64,000 bases of DNA from Corynebacterium casei LMG S-19264 (lineage in GTDB: Bacteria; Actinomycetota; Actinomycetes; Mycobacteriales; Mycobacteriaceae), in contig NZ_CP004350.1 in assembly GCF_000550785.1 (NCBI RefSeq), forward strand, positions 2,212,009-2,276,008, written 5' to 3'. Below, in pieces: positions 50,462 to 58,303 of the stretch. Position 1 is the first letter of the stretch. Each line of letters begins with the position of its first letter. The notes beneath the pieces were generated by a model that saw nothing but the letters and a program-made list of their open reading frames with translations, was not told the DNA's origin and did not search any database. The position numbers and the translations under genes were made by a program.

Positions 50462-50611
50462 ATGTCTGCAACATCGCTTAGCCAAGGCAAGAAACCATCA
50501 CAGCCCTCAGATACAAACAAATTTGCTACACAAGAACAAATGGCCGTGCACTTTTCAAGGAATTATTTCCAGAAAGCCTTGCGCCGCAACCACAAGATAG
50601 TAACTGCATAG
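50462..50611 (+). CDS. Small ORF, 49 aa, basic C-terminal half (peptide candidate)
   Basis: Protein starts MSATSLSQGKKPSQPSDTN, polar and flexible for 25 residues, then a basic amphipathic stretch MAVHFSRNYFQKALRRNHK ending IVTA. No leader-peptidase motif or cysteine. It begins where a -10-like box would place a leaderless start and ends 19 bp before the next gene, which has its own AAAGGAA. Placement between a two-component system and a LuxR-type regulator suggests a regulatory or signalling peptide, but its being a gene rests on context only. Confidence 0.45.
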   Translation: MSATSLSQGKKPSQPSDTNKFATQEQMAVHFSRNYFQKALRRNHKIVTA

Positions 50612-50630
50612 ACACCAAAGGAACTTCGCT

Positions 50631-51305
50631 ATGCCAAACAACGGAATATTTGTTTCAAGCAGCTCCAGCTCCAGCTCCAGCTGGAAGCTGTGCAACAATC
50701 AATACCTTAAAATAGGGAGATTTGCCCATATAAATGACCTTGAAGATGCGCGCAAATGGCTAGACCATTCACCGACGTCTATTGGCGTCATTGAGTTGGC
50801 CTCCAGTTCAGACACAAATATATTAGAACTCACGACATTCTTAAACTCTCGATCGCCAACTCTGGTACTGCTGCCTGGCTTCAGCAAGGGGTTTGAGCAG
50901 ATCCTTTCCGACTCGCCAAATTGCGGATTCGCCTGCACGACGGACTCCGCAGCGGCAATTGAACGGTGTCTCACCTCAACAATTAGGCATGGTTTTGGAG
51001 TCTCATCCTCCTTGCTCACTGGTCTCATTAGCTCACCCAAAGGATCACTATTTCGATCCTTTCTACCCCGCTTCACTGACGATGACCTCGAGATACTTAG
51101 GCATCTAAGTGCAGATCTCAAAACCGTGAGAATAGCGAGGTTAACGAACTACTCTTGCGCCTCAATCAATAGGAGAATCCGAAAATTCAACGAGATATTC
51201 GATACGTCAAGCAAGTCCGAGCTCACGTTCTATCTCCGGAATCTAATGCCCGAAGGTAACGAACATCTGTCGACCTTTAGTCTAAACAGGATCGAAATAC
51301 AATAG
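50631..51305 (+). CDS. LuxR-type regulator with degenerate receiver and serine tract
   Basis: 224 residues. Residues 9-17 are nine serines encoded by an AGCTCC repeat. Residues 20-125 resemble a receiver in length and pattern (GVIELASSSDTN, TLVLLPGFSKG, GFACTTD) but lack the acidic pair, the phospho-Asp and the Lys. Residues 148-205 are a helix-turn-helix (FTDDDLEILRHLSADLKTVRIARLTNYSCASINRRIRKFNEIFDTSSKSELT) closely like that of the response regulator at 48.2 kb. Probably a phosphorylation-independent DNA-binding protein controlling the island. ATG with AAAGGAA upstream. Alternative: a response regulator in decay. Confidence 0.75.
   Translation: MPNNGIFVSSSSSSSSSWKLCNNQYLKIGRFAHINDLEDARKWLDHSPTSIGVIELASSSDTNILELTTFLNSRSPTLVLLPGFSKGFEQILSDSPNCGFACTTDSAAAIERCLTSTIRHGFGVSSSLLTGLISSPKGSLFRSFLPRFTDDDLEILRHLSADLKTVRIARLTNYSCASINRRIRKFNEIFDTSSKSELTFYLRNLMPEGNEHLSTFSLNRIEIQ
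50661..50684 (+). repeat. Hexanucleotide AGCTCC tandem repeat
   Basis: Three perfect AGCTCC units and a partial fourth (AGCTGG), inside the serine tract of the regulator. Copy change would alter the protein by two serines without frameshift. Confidence 0.75.
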
Positions 51306-51316
51306 AAAATTCATTA

Positions 51317-51344
51317 TTGACACAGGTTTATCAACTAATACTAA
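51317..51344 (+). promoter_or_regulatory. Promoter of the secreted-protein gene
   Basis: Consensus TTGACA (51317-51322), 16-bp spacer, TACTAA (51339-51344), 12 bp after the regulator stop. A TTGACA match is uncommon in this genome type and suggests strong expression with a leader of about 100 nt. Confidence 0.6.
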
Positions 51345-51478
51345 TTCTATTGCTAGAAAACTTCGCAAGAAATACGCTTTCCCTGTGAGGGGCCACCTTA
51401 AAGCCACTCAATCCATATTCACTATCGCTCGAGGGATAGGAGGGATAGTTGGAATCTTCGAGCAGAAAGGCTTCCAGC

Positions 51479-51952
51479 ATGAAACACCGTGCTTTAGCTG
51501 CAATTTGTGCCAGCATTATCGGCTTTACCACAACAATTGGTTCAGCAAATGCTCACCCTAACTTTTCCCCTGAGGCTGTACCACCTTCATGGTCCAGTCA
51601 CGAAGAATCGAAATCCGTTGAGGACACGACCGGATTCCAAACCTTTGCAAAGAAAGAAACCGGTCCTGCAGGAAGTTGTCGCCTGGTGATTTGGGATGTC
51701 GGATGGGATATGAACACCAATTGGCTAGGAGTTCAGGGCGCCCGTGAGAATTGCCTAAATACTGCGACGTTCACAGTTGAACTCAGAAAACACCGTGCAC
51801 TTCTCCCAGACGCTGTGCTTGGTAGCGTCACGGGTTATGGAAACCAGACGGCTCGAGCATATGGGGCGTGTCAAGGGGCTGGCACTTACCATGGCAGGAT
51901 CGTCAGCTCAACGGGAACAGTTCTTCGCGGCGATAACAGAGGCGCTTGTTAA
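51479..51952 (+). CDS. Small secreted four-cysteine protein (bacteriocin- or effector-like)
   Basis: 157 residues: clear Sec signal (MKHRALAAICASIIGFTTTIGSANA, cleavage likely after residue 25) and a mature part of about 132 residues with Cys67, Cys92, Cys131, Cys157, evenly spaced as for two disulfides, and a Gly/Tyr-rich end (GSVTGYGNQTARAYGACQGAGTYHGR). Not assigned to a family. A TTG at 51449 behind AGGAGGG is an alternative start adding 10 residues; the ATG has AGAAAGG at a proper distance. It is followed by a hairpin and an ABC transporter, a layout typical of secreted toxin or bacteriocin loci; toxicity is inference. Confidence 0.75.
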   Translation: MKHRALAAICASIIGFTTTIGSANAHPNFSPEAVPPSWSSHEESKSVEDTTGFQTFAKKETGPAGSCRLVIWDVGWDMNTNWLGVQGARENCLNTATFTVELRKHRALLPDAVLGSVTGYGNQTARAYGACQGAGTYHGRIVSSTGTVLRGDNRGAC

Positions 51953-51987
51953 TCCCACACTTTCGCTCGTAACTTATATTTACTATT

Positions 51988-52019
51988 TCTGGCGTCGGAT
52001 TCTATTATCCGGCGCCAGA
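51988..52019 (+). terminator. Attenuator hairpin between secreted protein and ABC genes
   Basis: 12-bp stem with one G-U (51988-51999 with 52008-52019), 8-nt loop, then TTCCTT. It would reduce transcription into the transporter genes. Confidence 0.6.
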
Positions 52020-52040
52020 TTCCTTAAGGAGGGAAACCAA

Positions 52041-52820
52041 GTGTTAAAAGCATACGATATAACACGTATATTTTCAGGAGTCAGCGGGAAAAAGGTCGCG
52101 CTAGACCAAGTTTCCGCGACCTTCGAGCGTGGCATCACAACGCTCATTGGAGCGAACGGTAGCGGTAAGACGACTCTGCTGAAAATTCTTGCCACTATTG
52201 ATTCCCCTACTTCTGGAACTCTACAACACAATGGCGAAACCATAGGTTTCAAGTCTTCTGAAGACTACCGCGACTGCATTGGCTATGTTCCGCAAGATGT
52301 GCGGTTTGTATCCGGCATGAAGTGCGATGAAGCGCTCGCTTACGCAGCATGGGTGTCCGGCATGTCCCGAAGTCAGGCTCAACCGCGGATACCAGAAGTA
52401 CTTCAGCTAGTCGGCCTCAGTTTGAAGGCCAAGGAAAAGGTAGGGTCTCTTTCTGGTGGTCAAAACCGACGCCTTGGAATTGCCGCAGCACTGATTCATC
52501 GTCCAGATATACTGTTTCTCGATGAACCTACTGCAGGCCTTGACCCACAATCCCGCTTGGAAATCCGCGAGATTCTACAGGCTCTCGCTCAGCAAGCAAC
52601 CATTGTGATTTCAACACACCTTATCGACGACGTAGAGGGCCTTAGCCAAAAGACTTTGGCTCTCCACGAAGGACGAGCTGTTTTTCACGGAACGTGGCAT
52701 GAACTTTCTGCCGCTGCTGCTACTGACAACAGCCTGAATTCTTCAGATAAGCTTGAAAACGCACTCGCATTTGTCTCTCAACGTGCTTCAATCAGTAGTC
52801 AAGAGGAGGACGCGTTGTGA
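52041..52820 (+). CDS. ABC transporter ATPase
   Basis: 259 residues. GTG at 52041 chosen because AAGGAGGG stands 7 nt upstream; the frame is open further back but into the secreted gene. Walker A GANGSGKTT at 37-45, Q-loop IGYVPQDVRF, signature VGSLSGGQNRRLGIAAALI, Walker B ILFLDEPTAGLD, switch His in ISTHLIDD. CcmA/NatA-type exporter ATPase. A GTGA overlap couples it to the permease gene. Confidence 0.93.
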   Translation: MLKAYDITRIFSGVSGKKVALDQVSATFERGITTLIGANGSGKTTLLKILATIDSPTSGTLQHNGETIGFKSSEDYRDCIGYVPQDVRFVSGMKCDEALAYAAWVSGMSRSQAQPRIPEVLQLVGLSLKAKEKVGSLSGGQNRRLGIAAALIHRPDILFLDEPTAGLDPQSRLEIREILQALAQQATIVISTHLIDDVEGLSQKTLALHEGRAVFHGTWHELSAAAATDNSLNSSDKLENALAFVSQRASISSQEEDAL

Positions 52821-54133
52821 TCGTGCGGAAATTGGGCTCACCAGCTCTACCTGCTCTTGGATTAATAAGCCTTGCTGTTGCCTTGGGGTTCTCCCTCTAT
52901 TACAGCATTACTGGCTTTAGCGTTTCCTATGTCCGATGGCCAGATATTGACAGCACCGTTCGTTGGCTGACCTTTCTTTCAGGAACTTTCGTCAGCATTT
53001 GCAGTGCGTATAACGCGGCATCGCTCGCTGCTCCACGGGTCATCACAAATACCGGGTTGGGGAAAATCACGCCTTTCAGCCAGTTAGTTCGCGTTGCTTT
53101 GACCCTCAGCGTATACAGCATTCTGATGCTGGTTTTGGGACAGTTACCGCTGATTTTAAGGGCAACTGTCGACAATGAGAGCTTTCCTGTTGAATTCATC
53201 TTAACGGTTATCACGTGTGCGACATTCACGTTTTCCATGTCTCTGGTCGCAGTGTTTGTTGGCAAAGCCCTCAGCGCTTTCCCTTCCACCATAGCGGCAA
53301 TCGTGATGGCCCCTATAGCGTATTTTGTATTTGTAATTGCGACGAACAGTCAATCAGTATGGGCGCTCGTCCCGGCGCGCGCACCGTATCAAGGCTTATT
53401 CAACCAGTTCAACGTATATAACCATTTTGTTCCAATGCCGCTCGCTATTTGTGCTGCTGGACTCCTGGTGTTGCTGCTGTGGGTAGTGATTTACAAAATG
53501 CGCAATCAACCTGTAGCTCGACAAAGCGGCGTCGCTATTTCAGGGATAGCCCTAGTCTCAGTGCTCCTTATCGGAGTCCAGGGCACAATTGGGCAGCCAC
53601 ACCAGGCAGAAAATGATGTTTGTAAAACCACCAATAACGGATCCGTAATATGTGTTAATCAAGCTGATCAACTTGCGTTGCCGGATATGGTGGAAGAGGC
53701 AAATGCAATGCTTACGCTTGCTCCTGCCGAAACTGCACCGGTCAACATGAATGAGTACAATTCAGGCTCTTTGCGGAAAGACCCTGACTCAAAAATACTC
53801 AGAATTGTTGGAGATGAAAGAAAAGCGGACTATTCCGATTTCGCGATGCACATCGTGGGAAGTTCAAACTGCACAACTGCTAATTCCGAAGGGGCGTACG
53901 TTGCAGAACGTGTTGCAGCCTACTTAATCACGGAATCTGGAGCAACCTCGAAAAATTTAGAAAGCTATGGATACTTATACATGGCTGTAAATGAAGATGG
54001 TGAGATTCGTGAGGCTTACAACCCACTTGATGAAGCTTCTCACGAAATGGCTAGTGCATTCCTCTCTTCGCATTGGGACGAAATCCATTCATGCAACGGC
54101 ACGTACGAGATGCTCGACGCTGTAACGGGTTAA
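52817..54133 (+). CDS. ABC permease with large extracytoplasmic C-terminal domain
   Basis: 438 residues, GTG start behind GAGGAGG. About seven membrane segments in residues 10-250 (for example LPALGLISLAVALGFSLYY, FTFSMSLVAVFVGKALSAF, LAICAAGLLVLLLWVVIYK, VAISGIALVSVLLIGVQG), then about 185 residues probably outside the membrane with four Cys (NDVCKTTNNGSVICVNQ, SSNCTTANSEG, IHSCNGTYEM). The domain might bind or process the secreted four-cysteine protein. Family not recognised beyond ABC-2-like topology. Confidence 0.78.
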   Translation: MIVRKLGSPALPALGLISLAVALGFSLYYSITGFSVSYVRWPDIDSTVRWLTFLSGTFVSICSAYNAASLAAPRVITNTGLGKITPFSQLVRVALTLSVYSILMLVLGQLPLILRATVDNESFPVEFILTVITCATFTFSMSLVAVFVGKALSAFPSTIAAIVMAPIAYFVFVIATNSQSVWALVPARAPYQGLFNQFNVYNHFVPMPLAICAAGLLVLLLWVVIYKMRNQPVARQSGVAISGIALVSVLLIGVQGTIGQPHQAENDVCKTTNNGSVICVNQADQLALPDMVEEANAMLTLAPAETAPVNMNEYNSGSLRKDPDSKILRIVGDERKADYSDFAMHIVGSSNCTTANSEGAYVAERVAAYLITESGATSKNLESYGYLYMAVNEDGEIREAYNPLDEASHEMASAFLSSHWDEIHSCNGTYEMLDAVTG

Positions 54134-54144
54134 GGAGTTTATAC

Positions 54145-54813
54145 ATGCCGTTTAGTGCTCTTCGAAAGTCGATCCCAACGATTCCACTGGTTCTCCTGCT
54201 GATTTGTATTCCAATTATGAATTGGGGTCTCGGGGACGGGAGTTTCGTGCTAATTGAGGTTGGCTTAGAAACTGTCCCCATTGCACATATCGAAATTCTC
54301 ACAAATCTAACCGCGATTGCTGTCATGGCATTAATTGTTCCAACGATGCCAAGTGTAGATATCTGGCGAACCCGCGCGAAAAAACTAGCATTGGCTCGCT
54401 ACGTTTGTGCGCTATTCATAGTGCTTATCATCGCCACCTCAGCTGCCATCATATTTCAAGTAATTTTTCTGAAAGGTGCCACGGGAGCGATATACGTGGA
54501 AGTTCCTGAAAGCGGTCTCATTGTCAACAACAGCACCCTCATCGCGGCTGTAACGGCAATTATTATCCCGTTCATTGGAAGACTTCGGGGTATCCCTTTC
54601 GTGATCCTTTTATGGGTTGCGGGTATGACGCCTCTCTACGTAGATCATACGATTCATCTGTGGCCGTTAGACTATTTCAAACAACCAGGACCCTGGTTTT
54701 CATGGCCGCATATCATCACAACGTCGCTCGCTGTAGTTGTGGCGGGAGTCATTCAATATCGAACCGCCGGCTTGAGTCGTAGCGCAGTGGATTTCGAGAG
54801 AGTTCATGGATAA
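54145..54813 (+). CDS. Integral membrane protein of the ABC unit
   Basis: 222 residues with about six membrane segments (IPTIPLVLLLICIPIMNWGL, ILTNLTAIAVMALIVPTMP, YVCALFIVLIIATSAAIIFQVIFL, TLIAAVTAIIIPFIGRL, FVILLWVAGMTPLYVD, ITTSLAVVVAGVIQY). ATG behind AAGGAG, 11 bp after the permease. Either a second permease subunit or an immunity-type membrane protein; cannot be decided. Last gene of the operon. Confidence 0.75.
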   Translation: MPFSALRKSIPTIPLVLLLICIPIMNWGLGDGSFVLIEVGLETVPIAHIEILTNLTAIAVMALIVPTMPSVDIWRTRAKKLALARYVCALFIVLIIATSAAIIFQVIFLKGATGAIYVEVPESGLIVNNSTLIAAVTAIIIPFIGRLRGIPFVILLWVAGMTPLYVDHTIHLWPLDYFKQPGPWFSWPHIITTSLAVVVAGVIQYRTAGLSRSAVDFERVHG

Positions 54814-55145
54814 CCTTCTTAAATTCTATGGAAATTTGCAATACGCAGCTTCTGACTTTAAGAAGCACGACGGCAAGTGAAATGCACACATTGCCATTTT
54901 GGCTTAGTTGGTACGCGCGCTCCGGATAGATGGTGATAACTGGGCCATTCGGATTTTGTTTAAGGCGGCGATGTCATGTCGTGAGACATATCGCCACCTT
55001 CGATGTTCCAAAGTGCTCGTGACGTTTCCCTGAAAAGCGATCAGCACGTTGTCATGGGATGGACGACAGATTCGACCGTAGTCGTCTGCAATTGTTTGGG
55101 TTATGCCGTGACTGAGGAGGTAAGGGCCGCTCAGTCAGCGACTAA
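54814..55145. other. Gap between the island operon and the integrase remnant
   Basis: 332 bp without supported gene. Two hairpins: 54967-54995 (GGCGAT/ATCGCC, possible operon terminator) and TGACTGAG/CTCAGTCA (55109-55116 with 55130-55137). Confidence 0.45.
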
Positions 55146-55307
55146 TCAATCGTTTACACATCCCCAGCCGTCTGCATCGGTACAGGTGCCGAAACTATGC
55201 CCGGGCATGTGCTGCGCTCCATCGATGCCGGTGTATTCCGCATAAAATCTTTTGCCCTTTTTAAGGACGGTGCCGAAATCACGCCGGGCGCGTCTTTTAG
55301 TAGCCAT
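55146..55307 (-). pseudogene. Truncated phage/island integrase (N-terminal remnant)
   Basis: 53 residues from the ATG at 55307: MATKRRARRDFGTVLKKGKR, then FYAEYTGIDGAQHMPGHSF and GTCTDADGW, which is the typical start of actinobacterial tyrosine integrases (arm-type DNA-binding domain, usually ending in TDAEAWL). The stop comes where the core-binding domain should begin; the catalytic domain is missing. It lies 177 bp from the 3' end of ssrA, a classical integration site for islands and prophages. Strong sign that 48-55 kb was acquired. Confidence 0.7.
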
Positions 55308-55483
55308 GGCGGAAGTTCTTCCCGGCTCCGGGAATCGTAATGGAAATACTTCCCGTAACTTTCCAGTAACCAATACGGTTCAAGTTCACTCATGGCCACT
55401 TGTGGCATGCCACTATCATAGGCACTACCAGCACAGACATAACAAAACCCCCGGTCAATAACGACCAGGGGAAATGCTATAAG

Positions 55484-55861
55484 TGGAGTTGCCGGGACTT
55501 GAACCCGGGTCCTCCGTCATCTTGCCAGGGCTTCTCCGTGCGCAGTTCGCGCGGGATCTCTGCTCGGCTCTCCGGCTCGGACGAACACGTTCCGGATGAT
55601 GAGCCCAGTCGCCAGTAGAAGTCCCGTCTGGTCCTGTCGACCCAGCCAGACGGCAAGTTCCCTAGTCGATGCCAGGTTCTAGGTCAGGAACAAAACCTAG
55701 GCTGACAGACACGCGTCGCTGTAATTAGGCAGCGAGGGCGTAGTCACGCTGAGAGTTCTTCTCTGCGTTTATTGGTTGCTACGACGCTTAACGGTGGTCT
55801 CTAGCCTTCACCGGCACGCTTCCCCTGGCTCAATGAGCGAAGTCGAAACCAAATCAACCCC
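55484..55861 (-). ncRNA. ssrA: tmRNA (SsrA)
   Basis: Single-piece tmRNA of 378 nt. The 5' GGGGTTG pairs with 3' CAACTCC, discriminator A at 55484, CCA not encoded; T-arm GACCCGGGTTCAAGTCCCGG; conserved 5' GGTTTCGACTTCG. The tag reading frame is visible: GCA GAG AAG AAC TCT CAG CGT GAC TAC GCC CTC GCT GCC TAA, giving AEKNSQRDYALAA. Rescues stalled ribosomes together with SmpB, encoded just upstream on the same strand. Confidence 0.96.
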
Positions 55862-55994
55862 ATTGCTGTAGGCGGGATGTGCATCTTCCTACAGTCGTTA
55901 CAACACTACAGCAGCACGGTTCATTCCCACAAGCTTGCGGCGCAAGCGAAGCTCTCGCCAGCAAACCTGCTTTCAGCTTTCCTCGGCGAAGCAA

Positions 55995-56504
55995 TTAGGC
56001 GTTGATGCCCTTGATACGCCGGCCAAGCTCACGCGTGATGTCCCGGTCCTGGTCGCGGCGCTTGATGTCCTCGCGCTTGTCGTAGTCTTGTTTACCTTGG
56101 GCAAGACCCAACTCTAACTTTGCATAACCGTTGCGCAGGTAAACCTTCAGCGGAATCAGGGTCTTATTGCCATCACGGACTTGGCCCATGATTTTGTCGA
56201 TTTCACGACGGTGCAACAACAACTTCCGGGTGCGCTTAGGCGAATGGTTCGTCCACGAGCCCATGGAGTACTCCGGAATATGCAGATTGCGCAGGAAAAC
56301 CTCACCGTTATCTACGGTTGCAAAAGCATCGGTTAGAGAAATCTTGCCTTCACGTAGTGATTTAATTTCCGTGCCCAGCAAGACAATGCCACACTCGAAT
56401 TCCTCGAGAATTTTATAGTCATGGCGGGCACGCCGGTTAGTCGCCAACGTTTGAGTACCGTCAGCGCCTACCGCATTCTTTTTCTTCTTGCCCTTTTTAG
56501 CCAT
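55995..56504 (-). CDS. smpB: SsrA-binding protein SmpB
   Basis: 169 residues: Lys-rich start (MAKKGKKKK), then TNRRARHDYKILEEFECGIVLLGTEIKSLREGKISLTDAFATVDNGEVFLRNLHIPEYSMGSWTNHSPKRTRKLLLHRREIDKIMG, GLAQGKQDYDKREDIKRRDQDRDITREL. Binds the tRNA-like part of tmRNA and delivers it to stalled ribosomes. 133 bp upstream of ssrA. ATG at 56504 is preferred to an in-frame start 7 codons earlier. Confidence 0.97.
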   Translation of the reverse strand: MAKKGKKKKNAVGADGTQTLATNRRARHDYKILEEFECGIVLLGTEIKSLREGKISLTDAFATVDNGEVFLRNLHIPEYSMGSWTNHSPKRTRKLLLHRREIDKIMGQVRDGNKTLIPLKVYLRNGYAKLELGLAQGKQDYDKREDIKRRDQDRDITRELGRRIKGINA

Positions 56505-56544
56505 AATAATTAACCCTACCTGCACTAAGGGCTGCTATTCAAGA

Positions 56545-56578
56545 AAAGAACGGACAACATAATGCTTGTCCGTTCTTT
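56545..56578 (-). terminator. Terminator of ftsEX
   Basis: Perfect 13-bp stem (56545-56557 with 56566-56578), 8-nt loop; on the minus strand the stem ends in a TTCTTTTCTT tract. Located between ftsX and smpB. Confidence 0.85.
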
Positions 56579-56624
56579 CGTATTGAATTTGGTGCTGGCG
56601 GTTAGCAGCGCGAAGTCAGTCGCA

Positions 56625-57527
56625 CTATTTGCGCACGTAGGCCCGCAAAGTAACCGAGGCCGTAATCGCCGCAGCCAAAATAGCGGCAATGCCAACCAGT
56701 GGCCACGAGACCCAAATATCAGAGGTTCGAATCGGCGCCAGCAGCTGAGATTCGTACAGGGATGCAAGCGAAGAATCCACGATCGTAGACTTCGCGGCAA
56801 AGACGCCAAGTCCGGCCAGAACCACACCGATAAACGATGCCACCACCGCTTCCAATACGAATGGTGCCTGGGTGATCCAGCGAGAAGCACCCACCATGCG
56901 CATGATGCCAATTTCCGTGGAACGGTTATAGGCGGCGATCTGCACCATGTTCGCAATCAAGAAGATGGCAGCAACCGCTTGCACAAATGCCAGCAAGAAG
57001 GTGGCATTTCGAATCGAGTTAAGGTTATCCGTCGCCGAACGCACTTCTTCGACTTGGTCAACGATGGTGTCCACCTGCGGTAGGTCACGCACTGCATCAA
57101 TCGGCGCGGTATCGGTCGGGTTAACTAGTCGCACATGCAGCGCAGCTGGCAATGCATCAGGGGAAGTTTCTTCTACCAGCACTGGGTCGGTGTCTTGGAA
57201 GACTTCGACAAAGCGCTGATAAGAGTCCTCACGGGAGCGATAAGTTACTGTCTCTACCCCGTCATCAGCTTCCAGCAGCTCTTTAACCTCGACACAGGCG
57301 TCAGTAGAACAGTCCTGGTCAGTGTTGGAGATTTCTTCATCCAGCTGAATCATCACCTCGACGCGCTCGAGATAAATCGCTTGGGTTTCGCGCGCCATAT
57401 TCGACACCAAGACACCGGCTACCACCAGCGCGACTGAAATCGCGGTGGTAATCACCAGCGCGATGGTCATGGTAAGGTTGCGGCCTAAACCTTTGAAAGC
57501 TTCACGGAGAACAAATTTAATCTGCAT
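56625..57527 (-). CDS. ftsX: Cell division protein FtsX
   Basis: 300-residue membrane subunit of the FtsEX complex, which controls cell-wall hydrolases at division. Four membrane segments: one near residue 25 (MTIALVITTAISVALVVAGVLV), a large extracytoplasmic loop (about 45-170) with cysteines TDQDCSTDACVEV, then ATFLLAFVQAVAAIFLIANMVQIAAYN, FVLEAVVASFIGVVLAGLGVFA, and WVSWPLVGIAAILAAAITASVTL. ftsE lies 5 bp upstream. Confidence 0.96.
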   Translation of the reverse strand: MQIKFVLREAFKGLGRNLTMTIALVITTAISVALVVAGVLVSNMARETQAIYLERVEVMIQLDEEISNTDQDCSTDACVEVKELLEADDGVETVTYRSREDSYQRFVEVFQDTDPVLVEETSPDALPAALHVRLVNPTDTAPIDAVRDLPQVDTIVDQVEEVRSATDNLNSIRNATFLLAFVQAVAAIFLIANMVQIAAYNRSTEIGIMRMVGASRWITQAPFVLEAVVASFIGVVLAGLGVFAAKSTIVDSSLASLYESQLLAPIRTSDIWVSWPLVGIAAILAAAITASVTLRAYVRK

Positions 57528-57532
57528 TGTTT

Positions 57533-58219
57533 TTAAGCCTCTCCGTATTCCGCGTTGTGCTCATCGCGCGCCAGGTTGCCATTGCTCAGCTCAATAACTC
57601 GCTGACGTGCATCATTAACGGCACGCGCATTGTGCGTGGACATCACCACGGTAGTGCCGTGGCGGTTGATTTGATTGAGCAAGGTCAAAATTTCATCAGC
57701 GGTGCCAGGGTCCAGGTTGCCGGTGGGCTCATCGGCAAGCAGCAACTTCGGGCGGTTTACAAAAGCTCGCGCCACAGCAACGCGCTGCTGTTCACCACCG
57801 GATAGCTCAGCTGGCATGCGGTGGGCTTTCGTCCCCAAGCCAACCATGTCAAGTACCTCAGGCACTTGCTTTTCGATGCGGCTTTTCTTCTTCCCAATCA
57901 CTTCCAACGCGAAAGCCACGTTGGAGTACACATCAAGCTTGGGCAGCAGGCGGAAATCCTGGAAGACATAGCCAATGGATTGGCGCAGCTTGTTAATTTC
58001 TGTGCCTTTGAGCTGATTAACGTGGAAGTCATTGAAGTAAATATCGCCGGCCGTAAGGTTCGTCTCACGCACCATCAGCTGCAAGAACGTGGATTTACCA
58101 GAACCAGACGGGCCAATGAGGAAGACGAATTCGCCGTCTTCGATCTTAAAAGACACATCATTTAAGGCCGGTCTGGTGGAGGTGGAATAAACCTTGGTTA
58201 CATTCTCGAACGTGATCAC
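57533..58219 (-). CDS. ftsE: Cell division ATP-binding protein FtsE
   Basis: 228-residue ABC-type ATPase partner of FtsX. Walker [19 protein letters not shown]-loop [14 protein letters not shown], signature [21 protein letters not shown], Walker [15 protein letters not shown], switch His in [11 protein letters not shown]. Follows prfB by 84 bp. Confidence 0.97.
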   Translation of the reverse strand: MITFENVTKVYSTSTRPALNDVSFKIEDGEFVFLIGPSGSGKSTFLQLMVRETNLTAGDIYFNDFHVNQLKGTEINKLRQSIGYVFQDFRLLPKLDVYSNVAFALEVIGKKKSRIEKQVPEVLDMVGLGTKAHRMPAELSGGEQQRVAVARAFVNRPKLLLADEPTGNLDPGTADEILTLLNQINRHGTTVVMSTHNARAVNDARQRVIELSNGNLARDEHNAEYGEA

Positions 58220-58303
58220 AGGTGCAACACTAGCAACATTAGATGCGTACGAAAACTAAAATACAGGTTTATTCAGTATTTACAGCCCGTGCCCATCTGC
58301 CTT

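Noticed and set aside
48000..51400. CRISPR array or insertion sequence in the island region
   Set aside because: No regular direct repeats with spacers, no transposase frame and no terminal inverted repeats were found.
51777..52040. Upstream extension of the ABC ATPase frame into the secreted gene
   Set aside because: The GTG at 52041 has an excellent AAGGAGGG and the protein matches the family from there; the extension is out-of-frame reading of the secreted gene and a hairpin.
55154..55408. 84-codon minus-strand ORF overlapping the integrase remnant
   Set aside because: Out-of-frame shadow; the integrase pattern is in the other frame.
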